Source: Gluconobacter vitians (GTDB taxonomy: Bacteria > Pseudomonadota > Alphaproteobacteria > Acetobacterales > Acetobacteraceae). Taken from it: a stretch of DNA of 64,000 bases. The position numbers were made by a program, and so were the translations under genes. How positions within the stretch are numbered: position 1 is the stretch's first letter; each line of letters begins with the position of its first letter. The notes under the pieces are model-generated. The model did not search any database, was not told where the DNA came from, and saw nothing but the letters and a program-made list of their open reading frames with translations. The stretch is taken from assembly GCF_015244565.1 (NCBI RefSeq), contig NZ_JABCQG010000007.1:62001-126000 (forward strand), in the 5' to 3' direction. This document shows positions 18,068-26,916 of the stretch, in pieces.

Positions 18068-18513
18068 GGGTTCAGTCCTGCCAGACGCTCTTCAGGCCAG
18101 CCCGTCAGTTCCACGAGGCGGGAGGCCTCGGTGTCTCCGGGGGCGAAGGTGAGATGCAACGCACCCTCGGGCAGCAGGTCCCCGGCCCGTTCCGGCCATT
18201 CAACCAGCATGATGCCCTCGCACGCCTCATCCCAGGCCAGTTCATACAGCGCATCCGGCCCGTCCAGACGCCAGAGGTCATAGTGATGCACCGCCCCTTT
18301 CGGTGTCTCGTAAGGCTGGACGAGCGCGAAGCTGGGACTGGGTACTTCCATTTGTGGGTCCTGAGCCAGATAGCGCAGGAACGCCCGGGCGAACGTGCTT
18401 TTCCCGGCTCCAAGTCCACCCGAAAGCGCGAGGCAGTCTCCGGGCGCGCAGCGATCGGCGATCAGGGCCGCCAGAGTTTCGGTTGCAAGCTGGTCATCGA
18501 GGCGTATCTGCAT
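18064..18513 (-). CDS. tsaE: TsaE, ATPase of the tRNA t6A synthesis complex
   Basis: 149 residues from ATG 18513. The P-loop is in LSGGLGAGKSTFARAFLR (about residues 31-48), with the family blocks VPSPSFALVQPYE, VHHYDLWRL and the WPERAGDLLP region. TsaE works with TsaB and TsaD to form N6-threonylcarbamoyladenosine at position 37 of ANN-decoding tRNAs. It overlaps addB by 4 bp. In many alphaproteobacteria a sugar kinase and nucleotidyltransferase pair lies between tsaE and addB; here nothing intervenes. Confidence 0.92.
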   Translation of the reverse strand: MQIRLDDQLATETLAALIADRCAPGDCLALSGGLGAGKSTFARAFLRYLAQDPQMEVPSPSFALVQPYETPKGAVHHYDLWRLDGPDALYELAWDEACEGIMLVEWPERAGDLLPEGALHLTFAPGDTEASRLVELTGWPEERLAGLNP

Positions 18514-18576
18514 GAGCCCCAATGTGGCCCGACTGCCCGGAGCCAGCAAGCACGTTTGGGGAACATCCGTGCCCGT

Positions 18577-19656
18577 TCAGCCGGATGTGTGCTGAAGAAG
18601 TGTCTTCCACCGCGCCATGATCGGGCCTTCCTGAAATTCCGCCGCCCGCTGCCGCGCCTTGGCCGACATGCGCTGGCGCTGTTCAGGAGCGCCCATCAGT
18701 TCCAGCAGGGCAACGGCCAGCGCCTCGGGCTCTTCAGGCGGAACCAGAGACCCGGTCTCGCCATCGCGCACGATTTCCGCCGGGCCGGTCTCACAGTCGA
18801 ACGCCACGACTGGCACGCCCGCCGCCATGGCTTCGAGCAGCACCATCGGCAGACCCTCATAACGCGATGATGCTACAAAAAGCGCGGCCCGGGCGTAATC
18901 GGCATCGATGCCCCCGGTTGCGGGCGCGATCGTCACATGATGCAGCCCCTGTGCCTGCTGAAGCAGGGCACCGCGATCGGGGCCATCGCCGCGGATCAGC
19001 AATTCCCAGCCCGCGCTCCGCGGGTCCTGCTCGACGATCCGCCAGGCCCGGAGCAGCAGGTCGTAGCCCTTCTGCTCGGTCAGGCGTCCCGCCGCCAGAA
19101 CCAGCCGGGACGCTTCCGGATAGGGCCTGTCCGTCACGGGGGGAGCTATGTTCGGAATGGCGGTCAGACGCGCCCGAACCGTCGTCCCCTCACGCCACAG
19201 AACCCTGTCCCGCTGCGTCAGGACAACGACATCGTCGGCCCATCGCGCAGCAATCTGTCGGCCCCAGACGCGCTTGCGACGGTTCAGCGTCACGTTGAAG
19301 TTGAAATGCTCCCACACGACACAGCGCACGCCCGCAAGCCGTGCCGCTGCCACGCCATAAAGTGCATGGGTGGACTCCACGACCACCAGCGTGTCGATCT
19401 TTTCCCGTTTCAGCAGCCGCGACAGCCGCCAGACAATGCGGAACCAGGAATTGAAAATCTTCACCGGCCGGTCGAACAGAGAGGAGACGGCGATTTCCGG
19501 CGACAGCGGAAAGGCCGGAGCCCCTGCCCCGACCAACTCCACCAGACGCACCTCACAGCCCTGACGCACCAGTCCGTTCATGACGGCGCAGGCCGAGCGC
19601 TCGGTCCCGCCGAGGCCTTTGAGGTCCTGAATTACAAACGCATATCGTGCCTTCAA
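18577..19656 (-). CDS. Family 4 glycosyltransferase
   Basis: 359 residues with the GT-B fold. The N-terminal domain starts with a glycine-rich loop (DLKGLGGTERSACAVMNGL). The C-terminal domain begins at LVLAAGRLTEQKGYDLLLRAW and contains the E-x7-E nucleotide-sugar site (SSRYEGLPMVLLEAMAAGVP). The acceptor is not predictable; such enzymes build polysaccharide or lipopolysaccharide. There are no clear membrane helices. It diverges from the ferredoxin reductase gene with about 40 bp between starts and is not within a visible polysaccharide cluster. Confidence 0.82.
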   Translation of the reverse strand: MKARYAFVIQDLKGLGGTERSACAVMNGLVRQGCEVRLVELVGAGAPAFPLSPEIAVSSLFDRPVKIFNSWFRIVWRLSRLLKREKIDTLVVVESTHALYGVAAARLAGVRCVVWEHFNFNVTLNRRKRVWGRQIAARWADDVVVLTQRDRVLWREGTTVRARLTAIPNIAPPVTDRPYPEASRLVLAAGRLTEQKGYDLLLRAWRIVEQDPRSAGWELLIRGDGPDRGALLQQAQGLHHVTIAPATGGIDADYARAALFVASSRYEGLPMVLLEAMAAGVPVVAFDCETGPAEIVRDGETGSLVPPEEPEALAVALLELMGAPEQRQRMSAKARQRAAEFQEGPIMARWKTLLQHTSG

Positions 19657-19697
19657 TGCCCTACCCCAACCTCTTCAAACCGATTATGAAACAGGTC

Positions 19698-20720
19698 ATG
19701 ACGACTGCACCTCAAACCCTCAACACCGATGTCGCGATTGTCGGCGCCGGTCCGACCGCCCTCTTCGCCGCATTCGAATGTGGCATGCTCAAGCTGTCCT
19801 GCGTCCTGATCGACGCGCTCGACAGCGTAGGCGGACAATGTGCAGCGCTCTACCCGGAAAAACCGATCTACGACATCCCGGCCCATCCCGCCATCGAAGG
19901 CGGCGCGCTGATCGAGGCGCTCGAACAGCAGATTGCACCGTTCGACGTGCCGCGCCTGCTGGGCTCGCGGGTCGAAACGCTGGAAGGCCAGCGCGGGGCG
20001 TTCACGCTGAAGACCGCACGCGGCGACGTCATCACCGCAAAGGCCGTCATCATCGCAGCAGGTGCCGGTGCCTTCGGGCCGAACCGTCCGCCGCTCGACG
20101 GGCTTGAAGCCTATGAGCGCACGGGGGCCGTGCAGTATTACGTCAAGAAACGCGTCGATTTTGCGGACAAGCGCGTCGTGGTCGCAGGTGGTGGCGATTC
20201 CGCGCTGGACTGGGCACTGTCCCTCTCCGAAGTGGCGGCGCAGGTCTATCTGCTGCATCGCCGGGACCGTTTCCGTGGCGCGCCCGAGACGCTTTCGCGC
20301 ATCGAACAGCAGATTGCGGCCGGCAAGATCGAGAAGGTCGTGCCCTATCAGCTTCACGCACTGCACGGCACGGACGGCGTGCTTTCGACCGTGGAAGTCA
20401 CGACGCTTGAAGGCACGTCCCGGCATATCGAGGCCGATGCGCTTCTGCCGTTCTATGGCCTGTCCACCGATCTGGGGCCGATTGCGCTCTGGGGGCTGGA
20501 CACGCATCGCAACACCGTCCCCGTCACCCCGGCCACGCTCGAAAGCAGCACACCGGGCATTTTCGCGATCGGGGATGTGGCGACCTATCCGGGCAAGCTG
20601 AAGCTGATCCTTCAGGGCTTCTCCGAAGGCGCCATGGCGGCCCATGCCATCCATGCCATCGTCCATCCCGACACGGCCCTGCATTTCGAGTACTCGACCA
20701 GCAAGGGCGTGCCGGGCTGA
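19698..20720 (+). CDS. Ferredoxin/flavodoxin-NADP+ reductase (thioredoxin-reductase-like type)
   Basis: 340 residues from ATG 19698; in-frame ATGs at 19647 and 19686 are alternatives and none has a clear ribosome site. The FAD-binding motif is VAIVGAGPTALFAAFE, the NADPH motif is VVVAGGGDSALDWALSL, and FAIGDVATYPGK near the C-terminus is the second FAD contact. There is no CxxC redox pair, which separates it from thioredoxin reductase and fits the YumC/TrxR-like ferredoxin-NADP+ reductase family. It passes electrons between NADPH and ferredoxin in the cytoplasm. Confidence 0.85.
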   Translation: MTTAPQTLNTDVAIVGAGPTALFAAFECGMLKLSCVLIDALDSVGGQCAALYPEKPIYDIPAHPAIEGGALIEALEQQIAPFDVPRLLGSRVETLEGQRGAFTLKTARGDVITAKAVIIAAGAGAFGPNRPPLDGLEAYERTGAVQYYVKKRVDFADKRVVVAGGGDSALDWALSLSEVAAQVYLLHRRDRFRGAPETLSRIEQQIAAGKIEKVVPYQLHALHGTDGVLSTVEVTTLEGTSRHIEADALLPFYGLSTDLGPIALWGLDTHRNTVPVTPATLESSTPGIFAIGDVATYPGKLKLILQGFSEGAMAAHAIHAIVHPDTALHFEYSTSKGVPG

Positions 20721-20810
20721 CGGAGCAGGGCAGACAGGTTTTTTCGCAGCGCTGAGCTGGCTTTCATGGCTTCAGGGCGGTTTCACGAACGACAACACAG
20801 CAGGACAGAT

Positions 20811-22067
20811 ATGAAAGTCATCGTTATGGGCGCCGGCGTCATCGGCGTAACAACGGCCTGGTATCTCGCTCAGGAAGGCCACGAAGTCGAAGTCATCGAC
20901 CGCCAGCCAGGTGTGGGTCTGGAAACATCCTTTGCCAATGCGGGTCAGGTTTCTCCGGGCTATTCGACCCCCTGGGCCATGCCGGGACTGCCGTTCAAGG
21001 CCGCGAAGTGGATGTTCGAGAAGCACAGCCCGCTCGTGATCCGTCCGCGCTTTGATACGGCCATGTTCCGCTTCATGGGCGAACTGCTCATGAACTGCAC
21101 GGAAAAGGCCTATGACATCAACAAGGGCCGGATGCTGCGGATCGCGGAATATGCGCGTGACCGTCTGGATACCCTGCGCGCTGACACCGGCATCACCTAT
21201 GATGGTGCACAGAAGGGTCTGATCCAGCTGTTCCGCACCGACAGCCAGATTGAATACGCTGCCGAAGACATGCGCCTGCTGGCTGAAAGCGGCGTCGAGC
21301 ACAAGCTGCTGACCGTGGACGAAATCCTCGCCCGCGAGCCCGGCCTCGCCCATGCGCGGCACCTGCTCAAGGGTGGCCTGCTGCTGCCGGGTGACCAGAC
21401 GGGCGATGCGCATCTTTTCACGCGCCGTCTGGCCAAGATGGCCGAGGAGAAGGGCGTGAAGTTCCATCTCGGCGTCAATATCGAGGCTCTGGAAGCTGCC
21501 AGCGATGCCATCGTCAGCATCCGTACCAGCGCCGGCCGCATGACCGCCGACCGCTATGTTCTGGCGCTCGGCAGCTATTCGCCGCGCTTCCTCAAGCCGC
21601 TGGAACTGCGTCTGCCGATCTATCCGGTCAAGGGTTACTCCCTGACCATGCCGATCACGGATGAAAGCCGCGCCCCTGTCTCGACGGTCAATGACGAGAC
21701 GTACAAGGTCGCCATCACACGCCTTGGCGACCGCATCCGCATCGGTGGCACGGCGGAGCTGAACGGCTTTAACCTGCGCCTCAGCCCGGACCGTCGCGAG
21801 ACGCTGGAGCTGTCCTTCAGCGAAATGTATGGCGGCGGCGACCTGTCGTCTGCGAAATACTGGACGGGTCTGCGCCCCTGCACGCCGGACGGCACACCGA
21901 TCGTCGGTCCCTCCCCGCGTTACGGCAATCTGTGGCTCAATACCGGCCACGGAACGCTGGGCTGGACGATGGCGGCAGGCTCCGGCCAGATCGTCGCGGA
22001 CCAGATCTCCAGCCGCCAGACGGCCATTCCGTCCCTCGACCTGTCGCTGGACCGCTACGGCGTCTGA
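20811..22067 (+). CDS. dadA: D-amino acid dehydrogenase, small subunit
   Basis: 418 residues from ATG 20811, with AGGA 6 nt upstream. The FAD Rossmann motif is MKVIVMGAGVIGVTTAWYLA (Gly7-x-Gly9-x-x-Gly12), followed by the DadA-specific SFANAGQVSPGYSTPWAMPG and C-terminal GLRPCTPDGTPIVGP and LNTGHGTLGWTMAAGSG. The enzyme oxidatively deaminates D-amino acids at the inner face of the membrane and feeds electrons to the quinone pool. It is 90 bp downstream of the ferredoxin reductase gene; no alanine racemase is adjacent. Confidence 0.93.
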   Translation: MKVIVMGAGVIGVTTAWYLAQEGHEVEVIDRQPGVGLETSFANAGQVSPGYSTPWAMPGLPFKAAKWMFEKHSPLVIRPRFDTAMFRFMGELLMNCTEKAYDINKGRMLRIAEYARDRLDTLRADTGITYDGAQKGLIQLFRTDSQIEYAAEDMRLLAESGVEHKLLTVDEILAREPGLAHARHLLKGGLLLPGDQTGDAHLFTRRLAKMAEEKGVKFHLGVNIEALEAASDAIVSIRTSAGRMTADRYVLALGSYSPRFLKPLELRLPIYPVKGYSLTMPITDESRAPVSTVNDETYKVAITRLGDRIRIGGTAELNGFNLRLSPDRRETLELSFSEMYGGGDLSSAKYWTGLRPCTPDGTPIVGPSPRYGNLWLNTGHGTLGWTMAAGSGQIVADQISSRQTAIPSLDLSLDRYGV

Positions 22068-22075
22068 GATACGCT

Positions 22076-22101
22076 CCCGTCCGTTGGTTTTTACGGACGG
22101 G
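22076..22101. terminator. Hairpin at the convergent dadA / unknown-gene junction
   Basis: A perfect 9-bp stem CCCGTCCGT/ACGGACGGG with an 8-nt T-rich loop. It overlaps the stop codon of the minus-strand gene (22091-22093) and could end transcription from either side; flanking T-tracts are weak. Confidence 0.5.
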
Positions 22102-24202
22102 AAAGGAACGCCCGGACATCCTGCATCGAGACAGTTCCGTCCCGGCGCAGGAGTTCGTCCTTGCCGCCCACATGATGCGGCATGACCATCAGCGGCGTGC
22201 CTTCATCCATGAAACGGATCCGCAGATCGTTCCAGCGCGGCGCCACGAACCGCCGGAAAGACTGGACGAGCGCACACTGGTCGATGCACCAGTTCGTCGG
22301 ATTCGCCGGGTCGTACGCGACCTGAAGATAGTCATGCAGGAACGCCGCAATCTCCGGCAGCCTGTCCGCCTCCCCGAACCATGAAATCCCGGCCCCAAAC
22401 CCCCAGGGCTCGCCGAAAGTCTGGCGTCCTTCATGGTTGTAGGCATAAAGCCGGAAACCGTAATCGGCGGTGTTCCTGAGATCATCGAACAGCGTCAGGA
22501 AATCATCGAGAAAATAGCCGTCACAATCGGCGGTAATGACCGGGCAGGCATAGCGCCGCACCACTTCGGGCAGCATCAGATAGCGGATCGCCGTATAGGT
22601 CGCGGCATCGCGCCATGTCAGGCGGCCATGAGCCAGGGTAACATCGAGGCCGAAATCCTTTTGCGACACGGCCTCGATCAGCTCGCGCATGAACACAAGC
22701 TGCTCCGGTGTGGGGCTGTCGATCCCCAGACACAGCCGGATCCGGAAGGACGGGTCCGGACGGGCGGCACAAAGCTTCAGCAGTGACAGCAGCAGCTTTG
22801 GCAGGAAACGGAAATACCCGGCGTCGCATCCGAAAACGAGACTGAGCGCGGGAGACCGGCCATCCGGAGCAGTGCTGGATTCCCAGTGCCATGTCCCCAT
22901 CCCCAGACGGTCTGAAACGGGTGCCGGTACTCCATGACGCGCAGCCCCCCCCAGCCATGAAAACACACCGCAGTTGTAATGGATCGGCATGAGACCAGTC
23001 CGGATGGCGAGGGTCTTTGCCGCCGCATAATGCTGATCCGCGGCATCCGTCTCCCCTGCGAGCCAGAACTGATGCCCCCTGCACAACGCGTTCCAGTAAT
23101 TGTCACCATTGAAGCGCCGGTCCAGCAATAACAGGGCTTCCCGGGCATCCATCGCCAGACGCAGGGACGCATCCTCAAAGCGATGGCCATAGGACTGCCG
23201 GATGTCCTGTCCATCCTTTTCCGAAAGCGGCATGGGCATCAGAACCCGGTCGAACAGTTCGTCGAAAGGCGCGAGAAGAAGGTGACGCAGTCTGTCCGGC
23301 AAAAGGAAAAGGGCGTTTTCACCGTGTCTCAGACGATGGTCGAGGTCCTGTGTCCGCTGCAGGACATTGCTGTCGGTGAAACGCCTGAGCAAAGCGTCGC
23401 GCAGCAGGTCGGCGGCCTGCTGGTGATGGCCGCAGCGCATTGCGAGAATAGCCGAGAAATACAGCATGTCCGGACCATCATCGGCCCGACGCGCCAGCTC
23501 CAGCGCACGCTCCGCCAACGCCAGCTCGCCACAATCCACACAGATCAGCGCCAGATATCGCAGACGGGACAGATCTTCCGGATAGAGGGCAACCTTGAAG
23601 GCTTCGGACTGAAGACCCGCATAGGAATCCCGGATACGGATTGCAGGCTCGGGATCTCTGCGCCGTACAATGCGTCGCACCTCGTCCAGAAGAGCCTGCA
23701 GCGCAGGGGATGGACACGGATCGAGTTCCACAGAAACTCCTTGCCTGTCCGACACAAGAACAGACCCGTCTTCGCGTGACTGGATATCAAGACGTTCCAA
23801 GGGAACGGACAGCTCACCGATCCGCAACTCGAGGTCCTGTATTACGGGTCGCACGGACACAAAGGCCGGACCGGCAACATGCCAGGGACGTGAGATCAGC
23901 CGTTGCAGTGCAGGAAGCCAGGCTATCGGCAGGGCGATAAACTGCTCCCATGCCTGAATCTGCGATGCGGTTCCAAATCTGCAATCCGGGGCTGCGGTCA
24001 GAAAAAGAGGCCCCGCACGCAAAGCATAGACAGGCCGGGCGAGCGAGGGCTCAACCGGCACGATATCGAACAGCCCGTCATCCGCGGCGGGTGAAACGGG
24101 TTCCGCTCTTCCCGCAATCACATCGGACAGGGAAGCCAGATACAGCGCCAGTCCGCGCCGTGCGATAATGGAGCCGTGCCAGCTCAGAAGACAGGATGTC
24201 AT
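22091..24202 (-). CDS. Unknown protein: helical repeats plus GT-A glycosyltransferase-like C-terminus
   Basis: 703 residues from ATG 24202 (718 if ATG 24247 is used; neither has a good ribosome site). I do not recognise the whole protein. Residues about 1-190 are unassigned. About 195-450 hold TPR-like helix pairs (ELALAERALELARRADDGPDMLYFSAI, then HHQQAADLLRDALLRRF). From about 455 the pattern resembles a family 8-like GT-A enzyme: LVFGCDAGYFRFLPKLLLSLLKL, YTAIRYLMLPEVVR, then ITADCDGYF with DxD at Asp559/Asp561, and MPHHVGGKD resembling the HxxGxxK metal/phosphate site. No signal peptide or membrane helix. The function is unassigned; glycosyl transfer is inferred. Confidence 0.6.
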   Translation of the reverse strand: MTSCLLSWHGSIIARRGLALYLASLSDVIAGRAEPVSPAADDGLFDIVPVEPSLARPVYALRAGPLFLTAAPDCRFGTASQIQAWEQFIALPIAWLPALQRLISRPWHVAGPAFVSVRPVIQDLELRIGELSVPLERLDIQSREDGSVLVSDRQGVSVELDPCPSPALQALLDEVRRIVRRRDPEPAIRIRDSYAGLQSEAFKVALYPEDLSRLRYLALICVDCGELALAERALELARRADDGPDMLYFSAILAMRCGHHQQAADLLRDALLRRFTDSNVLQRTQDLDHRLRHGENALFLLPDRLRHLLLAPFDELFDRVLMPMPLSEKDGQDIRQSYGHRFEDASLRLAMDAREALLLLDRRFNGDNYWNALCRGHQFWLAGETDAADQHYAAAKTLAIRTGLMPIHYNCGVFSWLGGAARHGVPAPVSDRLGMGTWHWESSTAPDGRSPALSLVFGCDAGYFRFLPKLLLSLLKLCAARPDPSFRIRLCLGIDSPTPEQLVFMRELIEAVSQKDFGLDVTLAHGRLTWRDAATYTAIRYLMLPEVVRRYACPVITADCDGYFLDDFLTLFDDLRNTADYGFRLYAYNHEGRQTFGEPWGFGAGISWFGEADRLPEIAAFLHDYLQVAYDPANPTNWCIDQCALVQSFRRFVAPRWNDLRIRFMDEGTPLMVMPHHVGGKDELLRRDGTVSMQDVRAFLSRP

Positions 24203-24247
24203 GCCATCAGCGTAGTGAGAGCCATCAATGCACGCAAATGATTGCAT

Positions 24248-24259
24248 CGTGACGTCACG
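24248..24259. promoter_or_regulatory. Perfect palindrome CGTGACGTCACG
   Basis: A 12-bp perfect palindrome about 45 bp upstream of the unknown gene's chosen start, a place where an operator for a dimeric regulator would lie. No regulator is known to me for it here. Confidence 0.3.
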
Positions 24260-24296
24260 GGCCAGCAGCCAGAGCGCGTAAGATCAGCGGCTGCAC

Positions 24297-24330
24297 AAAA
24301 AAAACGGGGCCTGCGTGAGCAGACCCCGTT
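24297..24330 (-). terminator. Intrinsic terminator of the His/Lys-rich gene
   Basis: On the minus strand AACGGGGTCTGC pairs with GCAGGCCCCGTT and is followed by eight T residues, 41 bp after the stop of the small exported protein. Confidence 0.85.
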
Positions 24331-24370
24331 CCGTATTCCGTAGCTCTGCGAGAGAGCTGCGGGCCGGTCC

Positions 24371-24676
24371 TCAGTTGGAAGGAGCGGCGTCGGACGTCGT
24401 GGCATCCGTCGGAGCGGACGTCTTCTTGTGGTGCTTGTGCTTGTGGTGGTGCTTCTTGCCGTGATGCTTCTTTGTGCTCGTGCCCGTAGCGTCGGACTCA
24501 GCGGAAGGCGCAGCCGGAGCAGCTTCGGAAGGCGTTGCCGTTGCAGGAGCCGTAGCAGCAGGAGCTTCAGCCGGCGGAACAGCAGCGGCCGTCGTGGCAG
24601 GGTCGGCGAATGCCGGAGCAGCCGTCAGGGCCAGGGCGGAGACGGCGGCGATCAGGGAACGGTTGAAAAGACGCAT
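24371..24676 (-). CDS. Small exported Ala/Pro-rich protein with His/Lys cluster
   Basis: 101 residues from ATG 24676. Residues 1-24 are a clear signal peptide (RSLIAAVSALALTAAPAFA, cleaved before DPATT). Residues 25-65 are Ala/Pro/Thr repeats and probably disordered. A basic metal-binding-like patch follows (KKHHGKKHHHKHKHHKK), then a short acidic/Ser/Thr tail. No catalytic domain. A periplasmic metal buffer or a cell-wall or polyanion-binding peptide are both possible; the sequence shows only export and composition. It stands alone with its own terminator. Confidence 0.7.
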   Translation of the reverse strand: MRLFNRSLIAAVSALALTAAPAFADPATTAAAVPPAEAPAATAPATATPSEAAPAAPSAESDATGTSTKKHHGKKHHHKHKHHKKTSAPTDATTSDAAPSN

Positions 24677-24860
24677 CTGGAAACGAAGCTCCAAAACAGA
24701 ATAGAGACGGGTCAGCATTCAGTAATCCTGAAGTGACCTTGAAGCTGAAGATACCATTCCCGCTTTGCCGGGTCGCGCATTAACTTTATGAAATTTCAGT
24801 CTCTTGTCCGTGTCTTGCGAAAACGCGCCTCAATTCAGACAAACTCTATTGCACGACCAT

Positions 24861-24900
24861 AAAAAAGGCGCGCCCGGAAGATCCGGGACACGCCTTTTTT
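24861..24900. terminator. Bidirectional intrinsic terminator after typA
   Basis: AAAAAAGGCG and CGCCTTTTTT flank an inner CCCGG/CCGGG stem. It works on both strands by its A/T flanks and lies 26 bp after the typA stop. Confidence 0.88.
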
Positions 24901-24926
24901 CTAACCGCTATCCTCGGAAGGACGGA

Positions 24927-26747
24927 TCAGGCCTCGCGGGACTTGGAGGCACGCTTGCGCTCGTGCGGATCCAGGTAACGCTTGCGGATGCGGATGGCAG
25001 ACGGCGTGACTTCGACCAGTTCATCGTCCTCGATATAGGCGATGGCCTGCTCGAGGCTCATGCGGCGCGGCGGCGTCAGAAGCAGGGCCTCGTCCTTGCC
25101 GGAAGCACGCATGTTGGTCAGCTTCTTTTCGCGGACCGCATTGACGTCCAGATCATTCTCGCGCGAGTGCTCGCCGAGGATCATGCCCGTGTAGATCTTC
25201 TCGCCGGCATCGACGAACATCGTGCCGCGATCCTGTAGGGAGAACAGCGCGTACTGCGTCGTCGTGCCGTCTTCAGCGGAGATCAGCGAACCGTTGCGAC
25301 GGCCTTCGATCGGGCCGACATACGGCAGATAGCCGTGGAACAGACGGTTCATGAGGCCCGTACCGCGCGTGTCGGTCAGGAACTCGCCGTGATAGCCGAT
25401 CAGGCCACGCGACGGGATCAGGAACGTCAGACGGACCTTCCCGCCACCGGAAGGACGCATGTCCTGCATGACGCCCTTACGCAGGGACATCTTCTCGACA
25501 ACAACGCCGGAATACGGCTCGTCCACGTCCACCAGGACTTCTTCAAACGGCTCTTCGCGTTCGCCGGTCTCTTCGTTTTCACGGAAGAGAACGCGCGGAC
25601 GGCCGATCGTCAGTTCGAAGCCTTCGCGACGCATCGTCTCGATGAGCACGCCAAGCTGGAGTTCGCCACGGCCGGCAACTTCGAACGCTTCGCTTTCCGG
25701 GCTTTCCGTCACCTTGATGGCCACGTTGCCTTCGGTTTCCTTGAAGAGACGGTCACGGATCTGGCGCGACGTCACCTTCTTGCCTTCACGACCGCCCAGC
25801 GGGCCATCGTTGATGCGAAAGGTCATGGACAGGGTCGGCGGATCGACCGGACGCGACGGCAGGGGCGCCTCGACGGACGGATCAGCGATCGTGTCAGGGA
25901 TCGTGGCTTCGGACAGGCCGGCCACGGCCACGATGTCACCGGCTTCGGCTTCGTCCACGGGCACGCGGTCCAGGCCACGGAAGGAGAGCAGCTTCGTCAG
26001 ACGGCCGGTCTCGACAACCGTGCCATCCGGACGCAGCACGCGCACCGGCATGTTCACCTTCGCACGGCCCTGATCGATACGACCCGTCAGGATACGGCCC
26101 AGGAAGTTGTCGCTCTCGAGAATGGTGGAGACCATTCCGAACGGCGCGTCCTTGTCCACGTTCGGCGTCGGCACATGGCGCAGCACCAGGTCGAACAGCG
26201 GGGCCAGATCCTTCTTCGGTCCGTCCAGCTCCAGATCGGCCCAGCCCTGACGGCCCGAAGCGTAGAGCATCGGGAAGTCGAGCTGGAACTCGTCGGCGCC
26301 GAGGGAAGCGAACAGGTCGAAGATTTCTTCGTGCACTTCGTCCGGACGGGCGTCGGAACGGTCGATCTTGTTGACGACGACGATCGGACGGATGCCACGG
26401 GCCAGCGCCTTGCCAAGCACGAACTTGGTCTGCGGCAGTGCGCCTTCAGCAGCATCGACGAGGATGATCGCGCCATCCACCATGCTCAGGATACGCTCGA
26501 CCTCACCACCGAAATCGGCGTGGCCCGGGGTATCGATGATGTTGATGCGCGTGTCTTTCCAGACGACGGACGTGCACTTGGCGAGAATGGTGATGCCACG
26601 CTCGCGCTCGAGGTCGTTGCTGTCCATCGCGCGGTCGGCAACGTGCTGGTTGTCGCGGAAAGAACCGGACTGTTTGAGAAGCGCGTCAACCAGCGTGGTT
26701 TTGCCATGATCGACGTGCGCGATGATGGCGATATTACGGAGTTCCAT
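24927..26747 (-). CDS. typA: TypA/BipA ribosome-associated GTPase
   Basis: 606 residues from ATG 26747 (GGAAG 8 nt upstream); the upstream in-frame extension to 26888 lacks support. The GTPase motifs are AHVDHGKTT (residues 10-18), DTPGHADFGGEVER and NKIDR. EF-G-like domains follow, then the BipA-specific C-terminus (GKVRLTFLIPSRGLIGYHGEFLTDTRGTG). The protein binds 70S ribosomes under stress or low temperature and helps large-subunit assembly. It diverges from queF. Confidence 0.96.
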   Translation of the reverse strand: MELRNIAIIAHVDHGKTTLVDALLKQSGSFRDNQHVADRAMDSNDLERERGITILAKCTSVVWKDTRINIIDTPGHADFGGEVERILSMVDGAIILVDAAEGALPQTKFVLGKALARGIRPIVVVNKIDRSDARPDEVHEEIFDLFASLGADEFQLDFPMLYASGRQGWADLELDGPKKDLAPLFDLVLRHVPTPNVDKDAPFGMVSTILESDNFLGRILTGRIDQGRAKVNMPVRVLRPDGTVVETGRLTKLLSFRGLDRVPVDEAEAGDIVAVAGLSEATIPDTIADPSVEAPLPSRPVDPPTLSMTFRINDGPLGGREGKKVTSRQIRDRLFKETEGNVAIKVTESPESEAFEVAGRGELQLGVLIETMRREGFELTIGRPRVLFRENEETGEREEPFEEVLVDVDEPYSGVVVEKMSLRKGVMQDMRPSGGGKVRLTFLIPSRGLIGYHGEFLTDTRGTGLMNRLFHGYLPYVGPIEGRRNGSLISAEDGTTTQYALFSLQDRGTMFVDAGEKIYTGMILGEHSRENDLDVNAVREKKLTNMRASGKDEALLLTPPRRMSLEQAIAYIEDDELVEVTPSAIRIRKRYLDPHERKRASKSREA

Positions 26748-26916
26748 GTGGTCTTCCAGACGGGAGGCATCGAAGAGAGGATTTGCGCCGTCTTCTGCAC
26801 CGAATCCCGCCAATATGCAAACTCTGTCACTGTCTTTTCGTCCTGAAGATGCCTTGAGCCTGCGGGAAAGCTGGGCCACATCACACAAAACACGGCCCCT
26901 TTGAGGAATTCAGATC

